From positions 1 through 30,678 of the forward strand of contig RCNN01000329.1 in assembly GCA_003667245.1 (NCBI GenBank): a stretch of 30,678 nt of DNA, read 5' to 3'. This document shows positions 1 to 9,446 of the stretch, piece by piece; within the stretch, counting starts at the first letter, position 1; every line of letters starts with the position of its first letter. The stretch comes from Heterostelium multicystogenum. Lineage: Eukaryota > Evosea > Eumycetozoa > Acytosteliales > Acytosteliaceae. A program made the translations under genes and the position numbers. The notes under the pieces were generated by a model. That model saw only the letters and a program-made list of their open reading frames with translations. It ran no database searches and was not told the origin of the DNA.

Positions 1-278
1 TGCAGCGGGTCAAGGTTGCCGACGAAACCGAGCATGCGCAGGTCGCTGCGCAGGGTCTCCAGCAACCAGCGGTTGTCGTCGCGCCACGGGCTGGCTTCCA
101 CGGCAATCGCGCCGATCACGTTATGTTTCGCCTGCCAGCGGCCAATAATCCGCCGGCAAATGTGCGGCATAACAGCGCGTTTTCCCGGCTCGGGCCAGGA
201 ATACCCTGGGGGCGGCGCGGGTCGAACAGGTGCAAATGGCTGTCGATGATCGGCCCGCTGTAAGGGGGTAAGGGGCAT
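1..278 (-). CDS. Amidohydrolase, L-rhamnono-lactonase-like (partial, N-terminus only)
   Basis: This is the N-terminal part of an amidohydrolase_2 family protein, running off the left edge of the window. A metal-binding IDSHLHLFDP motif lies about 15 residues from the start and is the hallmark of this family, which includes lactonases of the sugar-acid pathways. The ATG at 278 is preceded by an AAGGA ribosome binding site at a good distance. The frame set by this ATG does not match the frame of the DSHLHLF motif, so there is an indel in the C-rich run around 262-275, and another near 155-205. It lies 73 bases downstream of aldA on the same strand, at the end of a rhamnonate catabolic cluster, so a role as L-rhamnono-1,4-lactonase is inferred from context. 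L-fuconolactonase or another sugar lactonase remains possible because the C-terminal half is missing. Confidence 0.72.
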   Translation of the reverse strand, partial: MPLTPLQRADHRQPFAPVRPAPPPGYSWPEPGKRAVMPHICRRIIGRWQAKHNVIGAIAVEASPWRDDNRWLLETLRSDLRMLGFVGNLDPL

Positions 279-351
279 AGCGCAATCCTTCGGAACAATG
301 GATGGGGAAGGGCCCGCACGCTACCCGCGCCAGGCCCCGTTGCAACCCACT

Positions 352-1784
352 TCAGCTCTGCAAGTACACCGCATGGTGTGGGTGTACTCGTACAGGCCGT
401 GCTTGCCATCGGCGCCGCCGATCCCGGATTTACGCACGCCGGCATGAAAGCCTTGCATCGCCTCGAAGTTCTCGCGGTTGACGTAGGTCTCGCCGAACGA
501 CAATTCGCGCACCGCCTGCATCGCCTTGCCCAGGTCGCGGGTGTAGATCGAAAGAGGTCAGGCCGTAGTCGCAGTCGTTGGCCATGGCGATGGCTTTCAA
601 TCAGGTCGTCGACAATCTGGATCGGCAGCCACCGGGCCAAAAATTTCTTCGCGCATAGATTTCCATGTCGGCGTGGCAACCGGCCAATACCGTCGGCTGG
701 AAGTGAAAAGCCCTGGCCCAGGTCGGCGAATCTGTCCACCGGTGACCAGCATACCCTGGCTCAAGCGGTGCGTACCTTGCGATTGACGCTGTCCAGGCCT
801 TGGCCGGTGAGCGGGCCCATCTCCACATCGCCTGGGCATGGGGTCGCCGATAGCGGGGTGGCGGCCATCGCGGCGCTTGATGCGCTCGATAAACTGGTCG
901 GCCACCTTGCGCTCCACGTACACCCGTTCGGCGCAGTTGCACACCTGGCCGCTGTTTGATGATCCGCGAGTCGCGAATGGCGTTTACCGCGAGGTCCAGG
1001 TCGGCATCGGCGAGGACGATGGCAGGTGCCTTGCCACCCAGCTCGAGGTTGAGCTTGGGTGATATGGGGGGCGGCGCAGCCATGATCCGCGAGCCGGTGG
1101 CGACGCTGCCGGTGAAGCTGATCATGTCCACGCCCTTATGGGCGGTGAGGGCGCCACCGACGCGGCCATCGCCGCAGACCACATTGAATACCCCGGCCGG
1201 CAGGTCGGTCTCGGCCACCAGTTTGGCGAACTCGAAGCAGTTGTTCGGCGTTTCTTCGCTGGGTTTGATCACGATGGTGTTGCCGGTGAGCAACGCCGGG
1301 GCCATCTTGCGGGCGATCAAAAAGAACGGGAAGTTCCACGGCAGGATGCCGGCCACCACACCCAGGGGTTTGCGGAACAGGAAGATATTTTCATTGGGGC
1401 GGTCGCTGGTGATGATCTCGCCTTCAATGCGGCGCGCCCACTCGGCCATGTAGTCGAGGTAGTCGGCGGTGAAGTTGACTTCCACTTCCGCCAGGCCGCT
1501 GACCTTGCCTTGCTCCAGGGTAATGGTGCGCGCCAGGTGGGCGACGTTTTCCCGCAGCTTGGCGGCGATGCGGCGCAAGTGCCCGGCACGTTCGATCGAC
1601 GGTTTGCGCGCCCCAGTCTTTTGCGCATGACGTGCGGCAGCCAGGCTTGGTCGATGTCTTCGGAGGTGGACGCCGGGACCTTCGACAACAGGGCGCCGGT
1701 GGCCGGGTTCAATACATCCAGGTGCGCATCGCTGGAGGTAAAGCGGCCGTTGATGAAGTTCTGGTAGACCGGTACGGATGACAT
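352..1784 (-). CDS. aldA: Aldehyde dehydrogenase, lactaldehyde dehydrogenase AldA type
   Basis: This is a cytoplasmic NAD-dependent aldehyde dehydrogenase that would oxidise L-lactaldehyde to lactate, the last step of the non-phosphorylated rhamnose route. The span gives about 478 residues, matching the family. Visible landmarks are the PWNFPFF motif near residue 149, FTGS near 230, the LELGGK general-base motif near 250, the catalytic cysteine in GQVCNCAER near residue 288 (readable across a frame change), and a KSGIGGADGKHGLYEY tail typical of AldA. The start at 1784 follows a GAGGAG ribosome binding site that overlaps the end of the aldolase gene, so the two are coupled. The frame is interrupted several times: near 1590-1620, near 925 (an extra A), repeatedly in 540-740 and near 373. 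It is damaged as sequenced but fully recognisable. Confidence 0.88.
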
Positions 1785-1794
1785 GCTTGGCTCC

Positions 1795-2589
1795 TCAGTA
1801 AGTACGTGACGGTGCTTTTGGCGTCGGCGGCGGGGCGATAGCGGGCCAGGGTCGCCATGGCACCCTGGCGCAGCAAGCTGATGTCGATGGCCACCGCAAT
1901 GAACTGGCAGCCCCAGGCTTGATAACGGCGAGCGTCGTCTTCGTTGGGGGCGAGAATGCCGCAGGCCTTGCCGGCCGCCAGCGTGGCATTGACTGCGTAC
2001 TGGATGCGCTCCTGTACCTCGGGGTGCCCGGGATTGCCGGGGTGACCGAGGCCGATGGACAGGTCGGCGGGCCGATAAACACCGCGTCCACGCCTTCCAC
2101 CGCCGCAATCGCCGCGACGTTTTCAACGCCGCGACGCGACTCCACCTGCACGATCAGGCACAGCTGTTCATGGGCGGTGTTGAGGTAATCCGACACGCCG
2201 TCCCATCGGGTGGCGCGGGTCAAGCCGCCACCAACGCCACGAATACCGTGGGGCGGATAACGCATCGCACGCACCAGGGCCTTGGCTTGCTCGGCGGTTT
2301 CGACCATCGGGATCATCAGCGTCTGGGCGCCGACGTCCAGCAGTTGCTTGATCAGGTTGGCGTCGCTGCTTACCGCGCGTACCACCGGGGCGGTGGTGTA
2401 GTGAGCCACGGACTGGAGCTGGTTGAGCACGCTGGGCACGGTGTTGGGGCGTGTTCGCCGTCAATCAGCATCCAGTCATAACCGGTGCTGGCGACGATCT
2501 CGGCGGCATAGGCGGTGGCGAAGCCGGCCCAGATTCCCGTATTGCGCGGCGTCTTTACGCAGCGCGGCCTTGAAAGCGTTGTGGGGCAT
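1795..2589 (-). CDS. HpcH/HpaI-family aldolase, 2-keto-3-deoxy-L-rhamnonate aldolase-like
   Basis: This is a class II, metal-dependent aldolase of the HpaI/RhmA/GarL family. Here it most likely cleaves 2-keto-3-deoxy-L-rhamnonate to pyruvate and L-lactaldehyde, the substrate of the AldA encoded downstream. Family motifs are easy to see: [13 protein letters not shown] near residue 40, [38 protein letters not shown] with the metal-binding Glu, [11 protein letters not shown] and a C-terminal tyrosine. The length of about 264 residues is normal. The ATG at 2589 gives a good N-terminus. An ATG at 2597 lies closer to the AGGA ribosome binding site and could be the true start if a base is wrong between them. 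Frame changes occur near 2450, 2060 and 1915. 4-hydroxy-2-oxoheptanedioate aldolase is the sequence-level alternative; the neighbouring rhmD favours the rhamnonate role. Confidence 0.87.
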
Positions 2590-2607
2590 GTTTCATGGCA
2601 GGAGTCC

Positions 2608-3793
2608 TCAGCGGTTGTACGGGCGATGCAATTGGCAATCGGGGTTGAGGTCCACGCCAAACCCGGGTTTGTCGAGCACCGACAGGCGCATGCGGCCATT
2701 CACCGGCACGGTTCACCGAGCAGTTGCGGGTGGAACATCGGCACCACTTCGTCTGCCTTGGGCGCCATCATCAGGAACTCGGCGAACGGGCTGTTATGGC
2801 GGGTCGCAACAAAGTGGTAGCTGTAGACCGACGAGCCGTGGGGCACCACCAACGCATTGTGGCAATCGGCCAAGGCGGAGATTTTCACCAGCTCGGTGAG
2901 GCCACCGCACCAGCCCACATCTGGCTGGATAATGTCGCAGCACCCCATCTCCAACAGCATGCGAAAGCCCCAGCGGGTGGCTTCGTGTTCGCCGGTGGTA
3001 ACCAACATGCCTTTGGGCACGTTGTTGCGCAGCGCGGCATAGCCCCCAGTAGTCGTCGGGCGACAGCGCTTCTTCGATCCATTTCAGGCCGTATTCATGG
3101 GCGCCGGTTGCCAGTTTGGTGGCGTAGTTCAGGTCCAGGCTCATCCAGCAGTCGAGCATCAGCCAGAAGTCCGGGCCGACCCGCTCGCGCATGGTTGCCA
3201 GTTCCTCGAGGTTTTTGCGCAGGCCTTCTTCGCCTTCCGATGGGCTGTAGTGCAAGGGCATCTTGCCGCCGATAAAGCCCATCTTCTGTGCGAGGTCCGG
3301 GCGGGCGCCGGTGGCGTAGAACTGCAATTCGTCACGCACCGCGCCGCCGAGCAACTGGTGCACCGGCTTCCTGGCGGATTTTGCCGAGCAGGTCCCACAG
3401 CGCCAAGTCGACACCGGAGATCGTGTTAATCACCAGGCCCTTGCGGCCGTAGTACAGGGTGGACTGGTACATCTGGTCCCAGATTTTTTCGATATCGGTG
3501 ACGCGGGCGCCTTCCAGGAAGCGCGCCAGGTGCTTCTCGACGATATAGGCGGCGGGCTCGCCACCGGTGGTCACGGCGAACCCGACGGTGCCGTCGCTGG
3601 CCTCGATTTCCACTACGAGCGTGCCGAGTACGTTGATCCCGAAAACTGCGGCGACTCTGGCGGTACTCGGGTATTTGCTCATGGGGGTGCTGATGTGATC
3701 GTCGATCCAGTGGCCGTCTGCCTGGTCGTGGTAGTCCGCGCCGCCGCCGCGCAGCACAAAGGCGCGCACGTGCTTGATTGTGAGATTGCCCAT
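2608..3793 (-). CDS. rhmD: L-rhamnonate dehydratase
   Basis: This is an enolase-superfamily (mandelate racemase subgroup) dehydratase that converts L-rhamnonate to 2-keto-3-deoxy-L-rhamnonate. The N-terminus carries the family-specific [22 protein letters not shown] block at residues 20-42. The first Mg ligand is in LDCWMS near residue 213, followed by [10 protein letters not shown] near 268, [10 protein letters not shown] near 290 and the catalytic histidine in [13 protein letters not shown] near 318. The tail ends [12 protein letters not shown], as in known RhmD proteins. The span of about 395 residues matches the family (about 400). The ATG at 3793 follows AAGGAG. It lies 15 bases downstream of the transporter gene and just upstream of the aldolase. 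Frame changes are near 3375, 3045 and 2712. This gene is the strongest single pointer to the pathway. Confidence 0.92.
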
Positions 3794-3808
3794 GGTGTGA
3801 CTCCTTGA

Positions 3809-5104
3809 TTAAACAGTGGCCGGCGTGTTCGACGCTTTATGGCCTGGGGAATGGATACCGAGTACCAGCAAGGCTGCGACTACAGTGGTGGCGGACAGCA
3901 GGTAAAGGCCGGCCGCAGGGGAGTGAAAGGCGGTTTCTGCCCAGTTCTTCAGCACCGGGGCGATAAAACCGCCGAGGGCGCCGAAGGAGTTGATCAGGGC
4001 GATGCTGGCGGCCGCTGCGCTGCCGGCCAGGTAGCTGGACGGGAAGGTCCAGAACACCGGTTGCACGGCGATAAAGCCCGAGGCGGCAAAGCACAGGGCG
4101 AGCATGCCCAGCAGCGGGTTGGCAAAGGTCACCGAGCAGGCGATCCCGGCGGCGGCCATCAACAGGGTCAGGGACGCGGCTTTGCGGCGCTCGCCGGTGC
4201 GGTCGGAATAGCCGGGAATCCACCACGCGGCGAACAGCGCACAGACCCAGGGAATCGCCGAGACCAGGCCCACCATCAAGCCGACCCTGGTCCCCAGCAG
4301 CCCACCGACCTGGTTGGCAAGTAGAACACCACGCCGTAAACGCTGGCCTGGATCAGTAGGTACACCAGGCACAGGTACAGCACGCTGGGCTGGCACAGCA
4401 CAGTGAGCAGGCTACGGCCGTGAGAGGTTTTGTGCTGGTCTTCGCGGTCGAGCAGGTCCTGGATCTGGCGGCGCTCTGCAACGCTCAGCCATTTGGCATC
4501 GGCGGGGCGGTTGTCCAGGTACCAGTAGGCCCAGATGCCAACCGCGGTGGCCATCAGGCCTTCCACCGCGAACAGCCATTGCCAGCCGTGCAGCCCAGAG
4601 AACCCGTCCAGCTCCAACAACAGGCCCGAGAGCGGGCTGCCGAAGATGAAGGCCAGGGGCGCGCCAAAGTAAAAGAAACCCATGGCCTTGCCGCGCACGG
4701 CAGAGGGGAACCAGTAGGTGAGGTAGAGAATCACCCCGGGGAAGAATCCGGCTTCGGCCACGCCCAGCAGGAAGCGCAAACAGGTAGAAGCTGGTTTCGT
4801 TATGGGCAAACATCATGGCGGCGGACACCAGGCCCCAACTGACCATGATCCGGCACATCCACAGGCGGGCACCGACGCGATGCATGATCAGGTTGCTCGG
4901 CACTTCCAGCAGCGCATAGCCGACAAAAAACACCCCGGCGCCAAAGGCGAAGGCGGCATCACTGAGGCCGGTGTCGGCCTGGAAGGCTTGCTTGGCGAAC
5001 CCGACGTTGGCGCGGTCGAGGAAGGCCATGATGTACATCAACAGCAGAAAGGGCAGCAGCCGCCAGGAAATCTTGGCGAGCAAGGACGCAGGCAGGGTCT
5101 TCAT
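3809..5104 (-). CDS. rhmT: MFS transporter, RhmT-like (anion:cation symporter family)
   Basis: This is a 12-helix major facilitator of the ACS family, in the inner membrane, and probably imports L-rhamnonate. The N-terminus has the typical FLDRANVGFAKQAF loop after helix 1, then AEAGFFPGVILYLTYWFP and GAPLAFIFGSPLSG. The second half shows SDRTGERRKAASLTLL between helices 8 and 9 and GFIAVQPVFWTFP, both very like E. coli RhmT (YfaV). About 432 residues is the expected size. It is the promoter-proximal gene of the catabolic operon and starts divergently from the LysR gene, with 117 bases between them. Frame changes are near 4785 and 4320. The substrate is inferred from the family match and from the neighbouring rhmD; transport of another sugar acid cannot be excluded. 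Confidence 0.87.
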
Positions 5105-5188
5105 TGTTCAGTCCAGTTGTTTTGTTCTTATGGGAAGGACTGTACGGCGCTCTATCTATACGCTACAAATCGAATCTCGCTTACAACT

Positions 5189-5205
5189 GATAACCTCAGG
5201 GTATC
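5189..5205. promoter_or_regulatory. Candidate LysR-type operator dyad
   Basis: An imperfect inverted repeat, GATAACC-TCA-GGGTATC, lies in the 117-base gap between the divergent rhmT-like and LysR genes, and GATAAC is repeated again just after it. LysR regulators usually bind interrupted dyads in such gaps. Its position 17 bases before the LysR start would suit autorepression. This is a sequence-pattern call only. Confidence 0.35.
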
Positions 5206-5221
5206 GATAACTGGGAAAAAA

Positions 5222-6167
5222 ATGAGTAGTCCCGCAATCTCCCGCAGCCTGTTCAACCGCCTGCGCTACAAGCATCTGCATATGCTGGTGGCCTTGAGTT
5301 CCAGCCAGAACCTGCACCGTGCGTCCCAAAGCCTGAACATGTCGCAGCCGGCGGCGACGCGCATGTTGCGCGAGATCGAGGATATGTTTGCCTGTGACCT
5401 GTTCGAGCGCCTGCCCCGGGGCATGCGCCCGACGGCACTGGGCAAGGAATTGATCCGCTTTGCCGAGTCGGCGCTGAGTGGCCTCGACCGCTGCGCCGAG
5501 GAACTGATGATGCGCCAGCAGGGCGGCTACGGGTATTTGTCGATCGGCACCATCATGGGCGCGGCGCCGGACCTTGTGATGGACTCCATTGCGCAGATCA
5601 AAACCCTCAACCCGCAGATGCGCATTCGCATCATGGGCGATACCAGCGACCAGGTGATCCAGTTGCTGGAGCAAGGCCGCATCGACCTGGCCATCGCCCG
5701 GCGCAACGCCGCCACCCGACAGTGAGCATTAACACCTTTGAGCCCCTGGGCAACGAACGCATGCTGGTGGTGGTGCACGCCGGCCACCCCCTGGCCCAGC
5801 GCGAGCATCTGCCGCTGGCGGAAACTGGTCAGTGACTGGCCGTGGATTCTGCAACCGCAAACCAGCCCGGCGCGCATTGGTTTTGATGAAGCATTGCAAC
5901 ACCTGGCCTTGCCGCAGCCGCGGACATTATCGAGTGCAGTTCGGTGTATTCCATGCAGCAACTGATTCAACTCACCGACGCGATCATGGTGCTCTCGGAA
6001 AGCGCCCTGCGGGATTACTTGAAAATGGGCCTCGTGGTGGCATTGCCGGTGGTGCTGGAGGTTGCAAACTGGCACCGTTCGGGATGCTGCTGCGCAAGGG
6101 CGACCCGGTGAGCCGCGAGTTGGGGTTGTTTATCGGACATGCTCAGGCAAAAGCCGCAATGCTTTAA
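5222..6167 (+). CDS. LysR-family regulator of the rhamnonate cluster
   Basis: This is a LysR-type transcription factor. The N-terminal winged helix-turn-helix is clear (residues about 17-75: LRYKHLHMLVALSSSQNL, SQPAATRMLREIE, LFERLPRGMRPT), followed by the linker helix and the substrate-binding domain (LSIGTIMGAAPDLV, IRIMGDTSDQVIQLLEQGRIDLAIAR). About 315 residues, normal for the family. It is transcribed away from the rhmT-rhmD-aldolase-aldA-lactonase operon and is therefore its likely regulator, with a sugar acid as probable co-inducer. The ATG at 5222 has only a weak purine-rich ribosome binding site. The frame is lost near 5716, 5820 (an extra A), 5925 (a missing base) and twice in 6050-6066; the tail reads in frame to TAA at 6165. 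Confidence 0.86.
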
Positions 6168-6208
6168 ACATCGTGTGCAAAAGAACGTGGTATGCCGGCG
6201 GGGTTATT

Positions 6209-6230
6209 AAATAGAATGAATCTCATTTGA
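6209..6230. promoter_or_regulatory. Fur-box-like site upstream of the ECF sigma gene
   Basis: The stretch at 6215-6228, read on the minus strand, gives AAATGAGATTCATT, close to the AATGATAATCATT core of a Fur box. It sits about 35 bases ahead of a FecI-type sigma factor gene, where iron-dependent Fur control is normal. The call rests on motif similarity only. Confidence 0.5.
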
Positions 6231-6261
6231 GACTGACTCGCGCGCGCGCAGGTTACTTGCC

Positions 6262-6781
6262 ATGAATGATTGCTGTAGTGGCCGACGCACCTCGCTGAAC
6301 CCAGCCTTCACACGTTGTACCGCGACCACCGCAGCTGGCTCGAAAGCTGGCTGCGGCGCCGCTTGGGCAACGCCTGGGATGCGGCCGACCTGAGCCAGGA
6401 CACGTTCCTGCGGGTGCTGGCCAGCACGCAGCCGATTGCGCAATTGCAGGAGCCCCGGGCCTATCTGGTAACGGTGGGCAAGCGCTTGCTGGTGAATTTT
6501 CACCAGCGGCGCAGTCTGGAACAGGCGTATCTCAATGCGTTGATGCAGTTGCCGGAGGCTTGCGTGCCGTCGCCGGAGCAACGCTGGTTGCTGCTGGAAA
6601 CCCTGCAAGCCCTGATGAATTGCTCGACGGTTTGCCGGCGGTAGTGCGCCGCGCGTTTCTTTGGAGCCAGCTGGAAGGACTCGCCTATCGGGAGATTGCC
6701 GAGCGGCTCAAGGTGTCCGAGCGTACGGTCAAGCGCTACATGGCCCAGGCTTACGAGCATTGCCTGCTGGTGGAACTGTGA
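6262..6781 (+). CDS. ECF RNA polymerase sigma factor, FecI type
   Basis: This is an extracytoplasmic-function sigma factor of the iron-starvation group. Region 2 is visible as LYRDHRSWLESWLRRRLGN followed by DAADLSQDTFLRVLAS. Region 4 is visible as LPAVVRRAFLWSQLEGLAYREIAERLKVSERTVKRYMAQAY. About 172 residues, normal for FecI-like factors. The best start is the ATG at 6262, but the frame changes between there and the LYRDH motif (about 6300-6312); the frame of LYRDH has a TAG at 6276, so the first 15 or so residues are uncertain. A second frame change is near 6618. Its TGA overlaps the GTG of the fecR-like gene, the usual translational coupling of sigma and anti-sigma genes. A Fur-like site lies just upstream. 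Confidence 0.87.
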
Positions 6782-7679
6782 GCCGTGCTGCGCCGGATCT
6801 CGCCCGGGCGGCGGCGCAGTGGCTGGCGTTGCTGGAATCCGGCAGCGCCACCGAACGTGATCACGCCCGCCTGCAGCAGTGGCGTGACAGCCATCCCCAG
6901 CAATGAGCAGATCTGGCAAAAAGCCCAATCGCTGCGCCAACGGTTTACCGACTTGCCGCCAGCGTTGGCCATGGCCAGCCTTGATCGTCCGCAACCGGGA
7001 CGGCGTGCAGTACTCAAGCGTGCCTTGGGCGTCGCCGCGTTGTTGCCAACCGCGTGGTTGCTCAGCCGGCAATTGCCTATCGACGTGTGGCGCGCCGACC
7101 TGCACACCGCTACTGGCGAACGCAAGCGAGTGCCGCTGTTGGATGGCAGCAGCCTGCAACTGAATACCGCGAGCGCGGTGGACGTGGATACGGCCCGGCG
7201 CCGTGTGACGCTGGTGGAAGGGGAAATGGCGTTGACGGTGCCGGGGCTGGTGCGCTAACGGTGCAGACGCGTTATGGCCAGGTGATCGTCAGCCAGGCTG
7301 AAGTGTGTGTGCCGGCAGTTGTCTTCCGGGTGTTTGGTGTCGGTGTTGAAGGGCGCGGTGCAGGTGCAGGACCTGCGTGGGCAAGTGGCGACATTGCAGG
7401 GGGGGCAGCAGGCACGGTTGCAGGCGTCGGGGATGGGCGCTGCGGTGGGGTTTGATGCGTTGCAATTGGGTTGGCGCGACGGTGTGCTGACTGCGCAGAA
7501 CCAGCTGTTGGGTGATTTTTTGCGGGAGCTGGAAGCGGTATCGGCCGGGTGTGCTGCGCTGGGACCCGAGCCTTGAAGCGCTGCGGGTCACTGGGAGTTT
7601 TCAGTTGGCTGATACTAATCGAATTCTTGCGTTGCTGGCGTCGACGATGCCGCTGCAAGTGCAGTCACGTACGCAGTAA
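6778..7679 (+). CDS. FecR-type anti-sigma factor / sigma regulator
   Basis: This is an inner-membrane sigma-factor regulator of the FecR family. Residues about 1-42 form the N-terminal cytoplasmic domain (APDLARAAAQWLALLESG, ending in QQWRDSHPQQ, typical of DUF4880). A single membrane segment follows near residues 80-95 (VLKRALGVAALLPTAWLLS). The periplasmic FecR domain then shows TATGERKRVPLLDGSSLQLNTAS and RRVTLVEGEMALTV, and the C-terminal part has TNRILALLASTMPLQVQSRTQ, a short secretin-like end that normally contacts a TonB receptor. The GTG start at 6778 overlaps the TGA of the sigma gene. Frame changes are near 6900, 7250, 7315 and 7540. The expected TonB-dependent receptor gene does not follow; REP elements and convergent genes do. 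Confidence 0.86.
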
Positions 7680-7725
7680 TTGGGTGACGTTGACGCCGCG
7701 TAAATCGGCTGCTTGATGCGATCCT

Positions 7726-7826
7726 TGTGGGAGCGGGCTTGCTCGCGAAGAACCTGAGAGCGCCGCGTTGAAATCAGGATGCCCGCGTCATCGTTAACGA
7801 CCTTCGCGAGCAAGCCCGCTCCCACA
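7726..7826. repeat. REP inverted pair (GTGGGAGCGGGCTTGCTCGC family)
   Basis: Two 25-base arms, at 7726-7750 and 7802-7826, are exact inverted copies of each other: TGTGGGAGCGGGCTTGCTCG plus CGAAG, and its complement. About 50 bases separate them. This is a REP doublet as scattered widely in fluorescent Pseudomonas genomes. It lies between the convergent fecR-like and ABC ATPase genes, where it may act as a bidirectional transcription stop or gyrase site. Confidence 0.92.
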
Positions 7827-7880
7827 TTTGAACCGTGCCCGCTTTAGCTTTTGATTTTGGGCGGACTCAACACGTGCCTT

Positions 7881-8598
7881 TCAGATCACATGCGCCCGCT
7901 GCAGCTCAGTCAACGCCAGTGCCTTGAGCCGCGCCAACAGCGGATCCCGCCGATCCCGCGGATGCACCAACTCCACCGCCAGCTCCTGGCGAATACTGCT
8001 CGGCCGGTTATCCATCACCAACACCCGGTCACTCAGGGTACAGCGCCTCGTCCACATCGTGAGTCACCAGCAGCAGGGCGATCCCGTGGTGCTCGGCCAA
8101 TTGCAGAAGCAGGTCCTGCAGCTTCATGCGGGTAAAACGCATCCACCGCGCTGAACGGTTCGTCCAACAACAGCACCTGCGGCCGTGAATACAGCCCGCG
8201 AGCAATCGCCACCCGTTTGCGCCATCCCGCCAGACAACGCCTTGGGCAACGCCTGGCCAAAACCCGTAAGCCCCACCTCATCGATCAACTGCGCGACCCA
8301 GGCCTTGTCATAGCCATCGTCATCGCTGAAACCAATGTTTTGCTCCACCGTCAGCCACGGCATCAGCCGTGGCTCCTGGAACACAAACGCGACCTCACCA
8401 CCACCCTTGCAACAGTTCCCCCTGATAGTCCTTTTCCAGCCCGGCGACGATCCGCAGCAAGGTGCTTTTGCCGCAGCCACTGGGGCCCAGCAAACTGACG
8501 GCTTCCCGCGGCTGCAAGACCAAATGGACGTTGGTCAGCACCGTCGTCGCGCCGAAGTTTTTCCGCTCGACGCGAATGTCCAGTAGCGCTTCACTCAT
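7881..8598 (-). CDS. ABC transporter ATP-binding protein, SsuB/TauB type
   Basis: This is the ATPase subunit of an importer for a sulfonate-like or related compound. Walker A is GPSGCGKST at residues 38-46, the Q-loop is FVFQEPRLMPWLTVEQNIGF, the signature is ALSGGM near residue 125, and Walker B is VLLLDEPFSAVDAF. FQEPRLMPW followed by N(I/V) is typical of the SsuB/TauB/NitD branch. About 239 residues. The start at 8598 lies two bases past the permease stop, with GGAGAA just upstream of the ATG. Frame changes are near 8400, 8215, 8130 and 8035. It is the last gene of a binding protein-permease-ATPase operon. The exact substrate cannot be read from the ATPase alone. Confidence 0.89.
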
Positions 8599-8600
8599 GC

Positions 8601-9436
8601 TCAATTCTCCGGGCCTTGGCCGTTGAAGGTGTCGCGCCAGGCCAGGCAGCGTTTTTCCAGGGCCGCCAACAGGCCGTCGCTGATCTTGCCCAGCAGCGCC
8701 AGCACGATGATCGCCGCCAGCACAATGTCGGGCCGTGAGGTTTCCCGGCCATCGCTGAGCAGGTAACCCAGGCCCTTGGTCGCGGCGATCAACTCGGCCG
8801 CCACCAGGAACATCCACGCCAGGCTCAGGCCGCTGCGCAAGCCGGTGAACAGGCCGGGCAGGGCGGCAGGCAACAGGATGCGACGCACCAGGCGCGTGCG
8901 GCTGAAGCCATACATCTGCCCGACTTCCACCAGCTTGCGGTCGATGTCGCGAATGGCCGCGACGCCATTGAGGTACACCGGGAAGAACGCGCCGATGGCA
9001 ATCAGCACGATCTTCGAGGTCTCATCAATGCCCAGCCACAGCAGCAACAGCGGCACCCAGGCCAGGCTCGGGATCGAGCGCAGGCCGGCGAAGGTTGGTT
9101 CCAGGTACGCCTCGGCCTCGCGGCTCAAGCCGACCCAGGCGGCAAACACCAGGGCCAGGCCGGCGCCGATGGTGAACCCCAGCAGCACCCGCAACAGGCT
9201 GGCGCTGATGTGTTTCCACAGCGCGCCTTCGGCGAGGTCGGTGAGGGTCACGGCGATCTCGCTGGGGGCCGGCATCTGGTAGGACGGCAGCCAGCCGATG
9301 CGCACCACCACTTCAAGGATCACCAGGATCAAACACCGGCAACGCCAGGCCCTTGAGCCGCCGCGGGCCAGGCGCTGCGCTGCACGGTGAGCGTTGGCGC
9401 GAGTGCGACGGGCAGGGTTTCGCTTTTGCTGCTCAT
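8601..9436 (-). CDS. ABC transporter permease, SsuC/TauC type
   Basis: This is an inner-membrane permease of the BPD_transp_1 family with about six hydrophobic segments. The EAA-type cytoplasmic loop that docks the ATPase is seen as VGQMYGFSRTRLVRRILLPAALPGLFTGLR, and IPSLAWVPLLLLWLGIDETSKI is highly typical of SsuC proteins. About 278 residues in total. The frame is open from about 9332 to the stop at 8601-8603. The first 30 or so residues (MSSKSETLPVALAPTLTVQR) read from the ATG at 9436 and are joined through a frame change near 9330-9345. It sits 10 bases after the binding-protein gene. Aliphatic sulfonate is the best guess for the substrate; taurine or a sulfate ester is possible. Confidence 0.89.
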
Positions 9437-9446
9437 GACGCTCCCC

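Noticed and set aside
4802..5221. An N-terminal extension of the LysR protein reaching back to 4802
   Set aside because: The frame is open there, but it is antisense to the MFS transporter and unlike any LysR domain. The HTH region begins right after ATG 5222.
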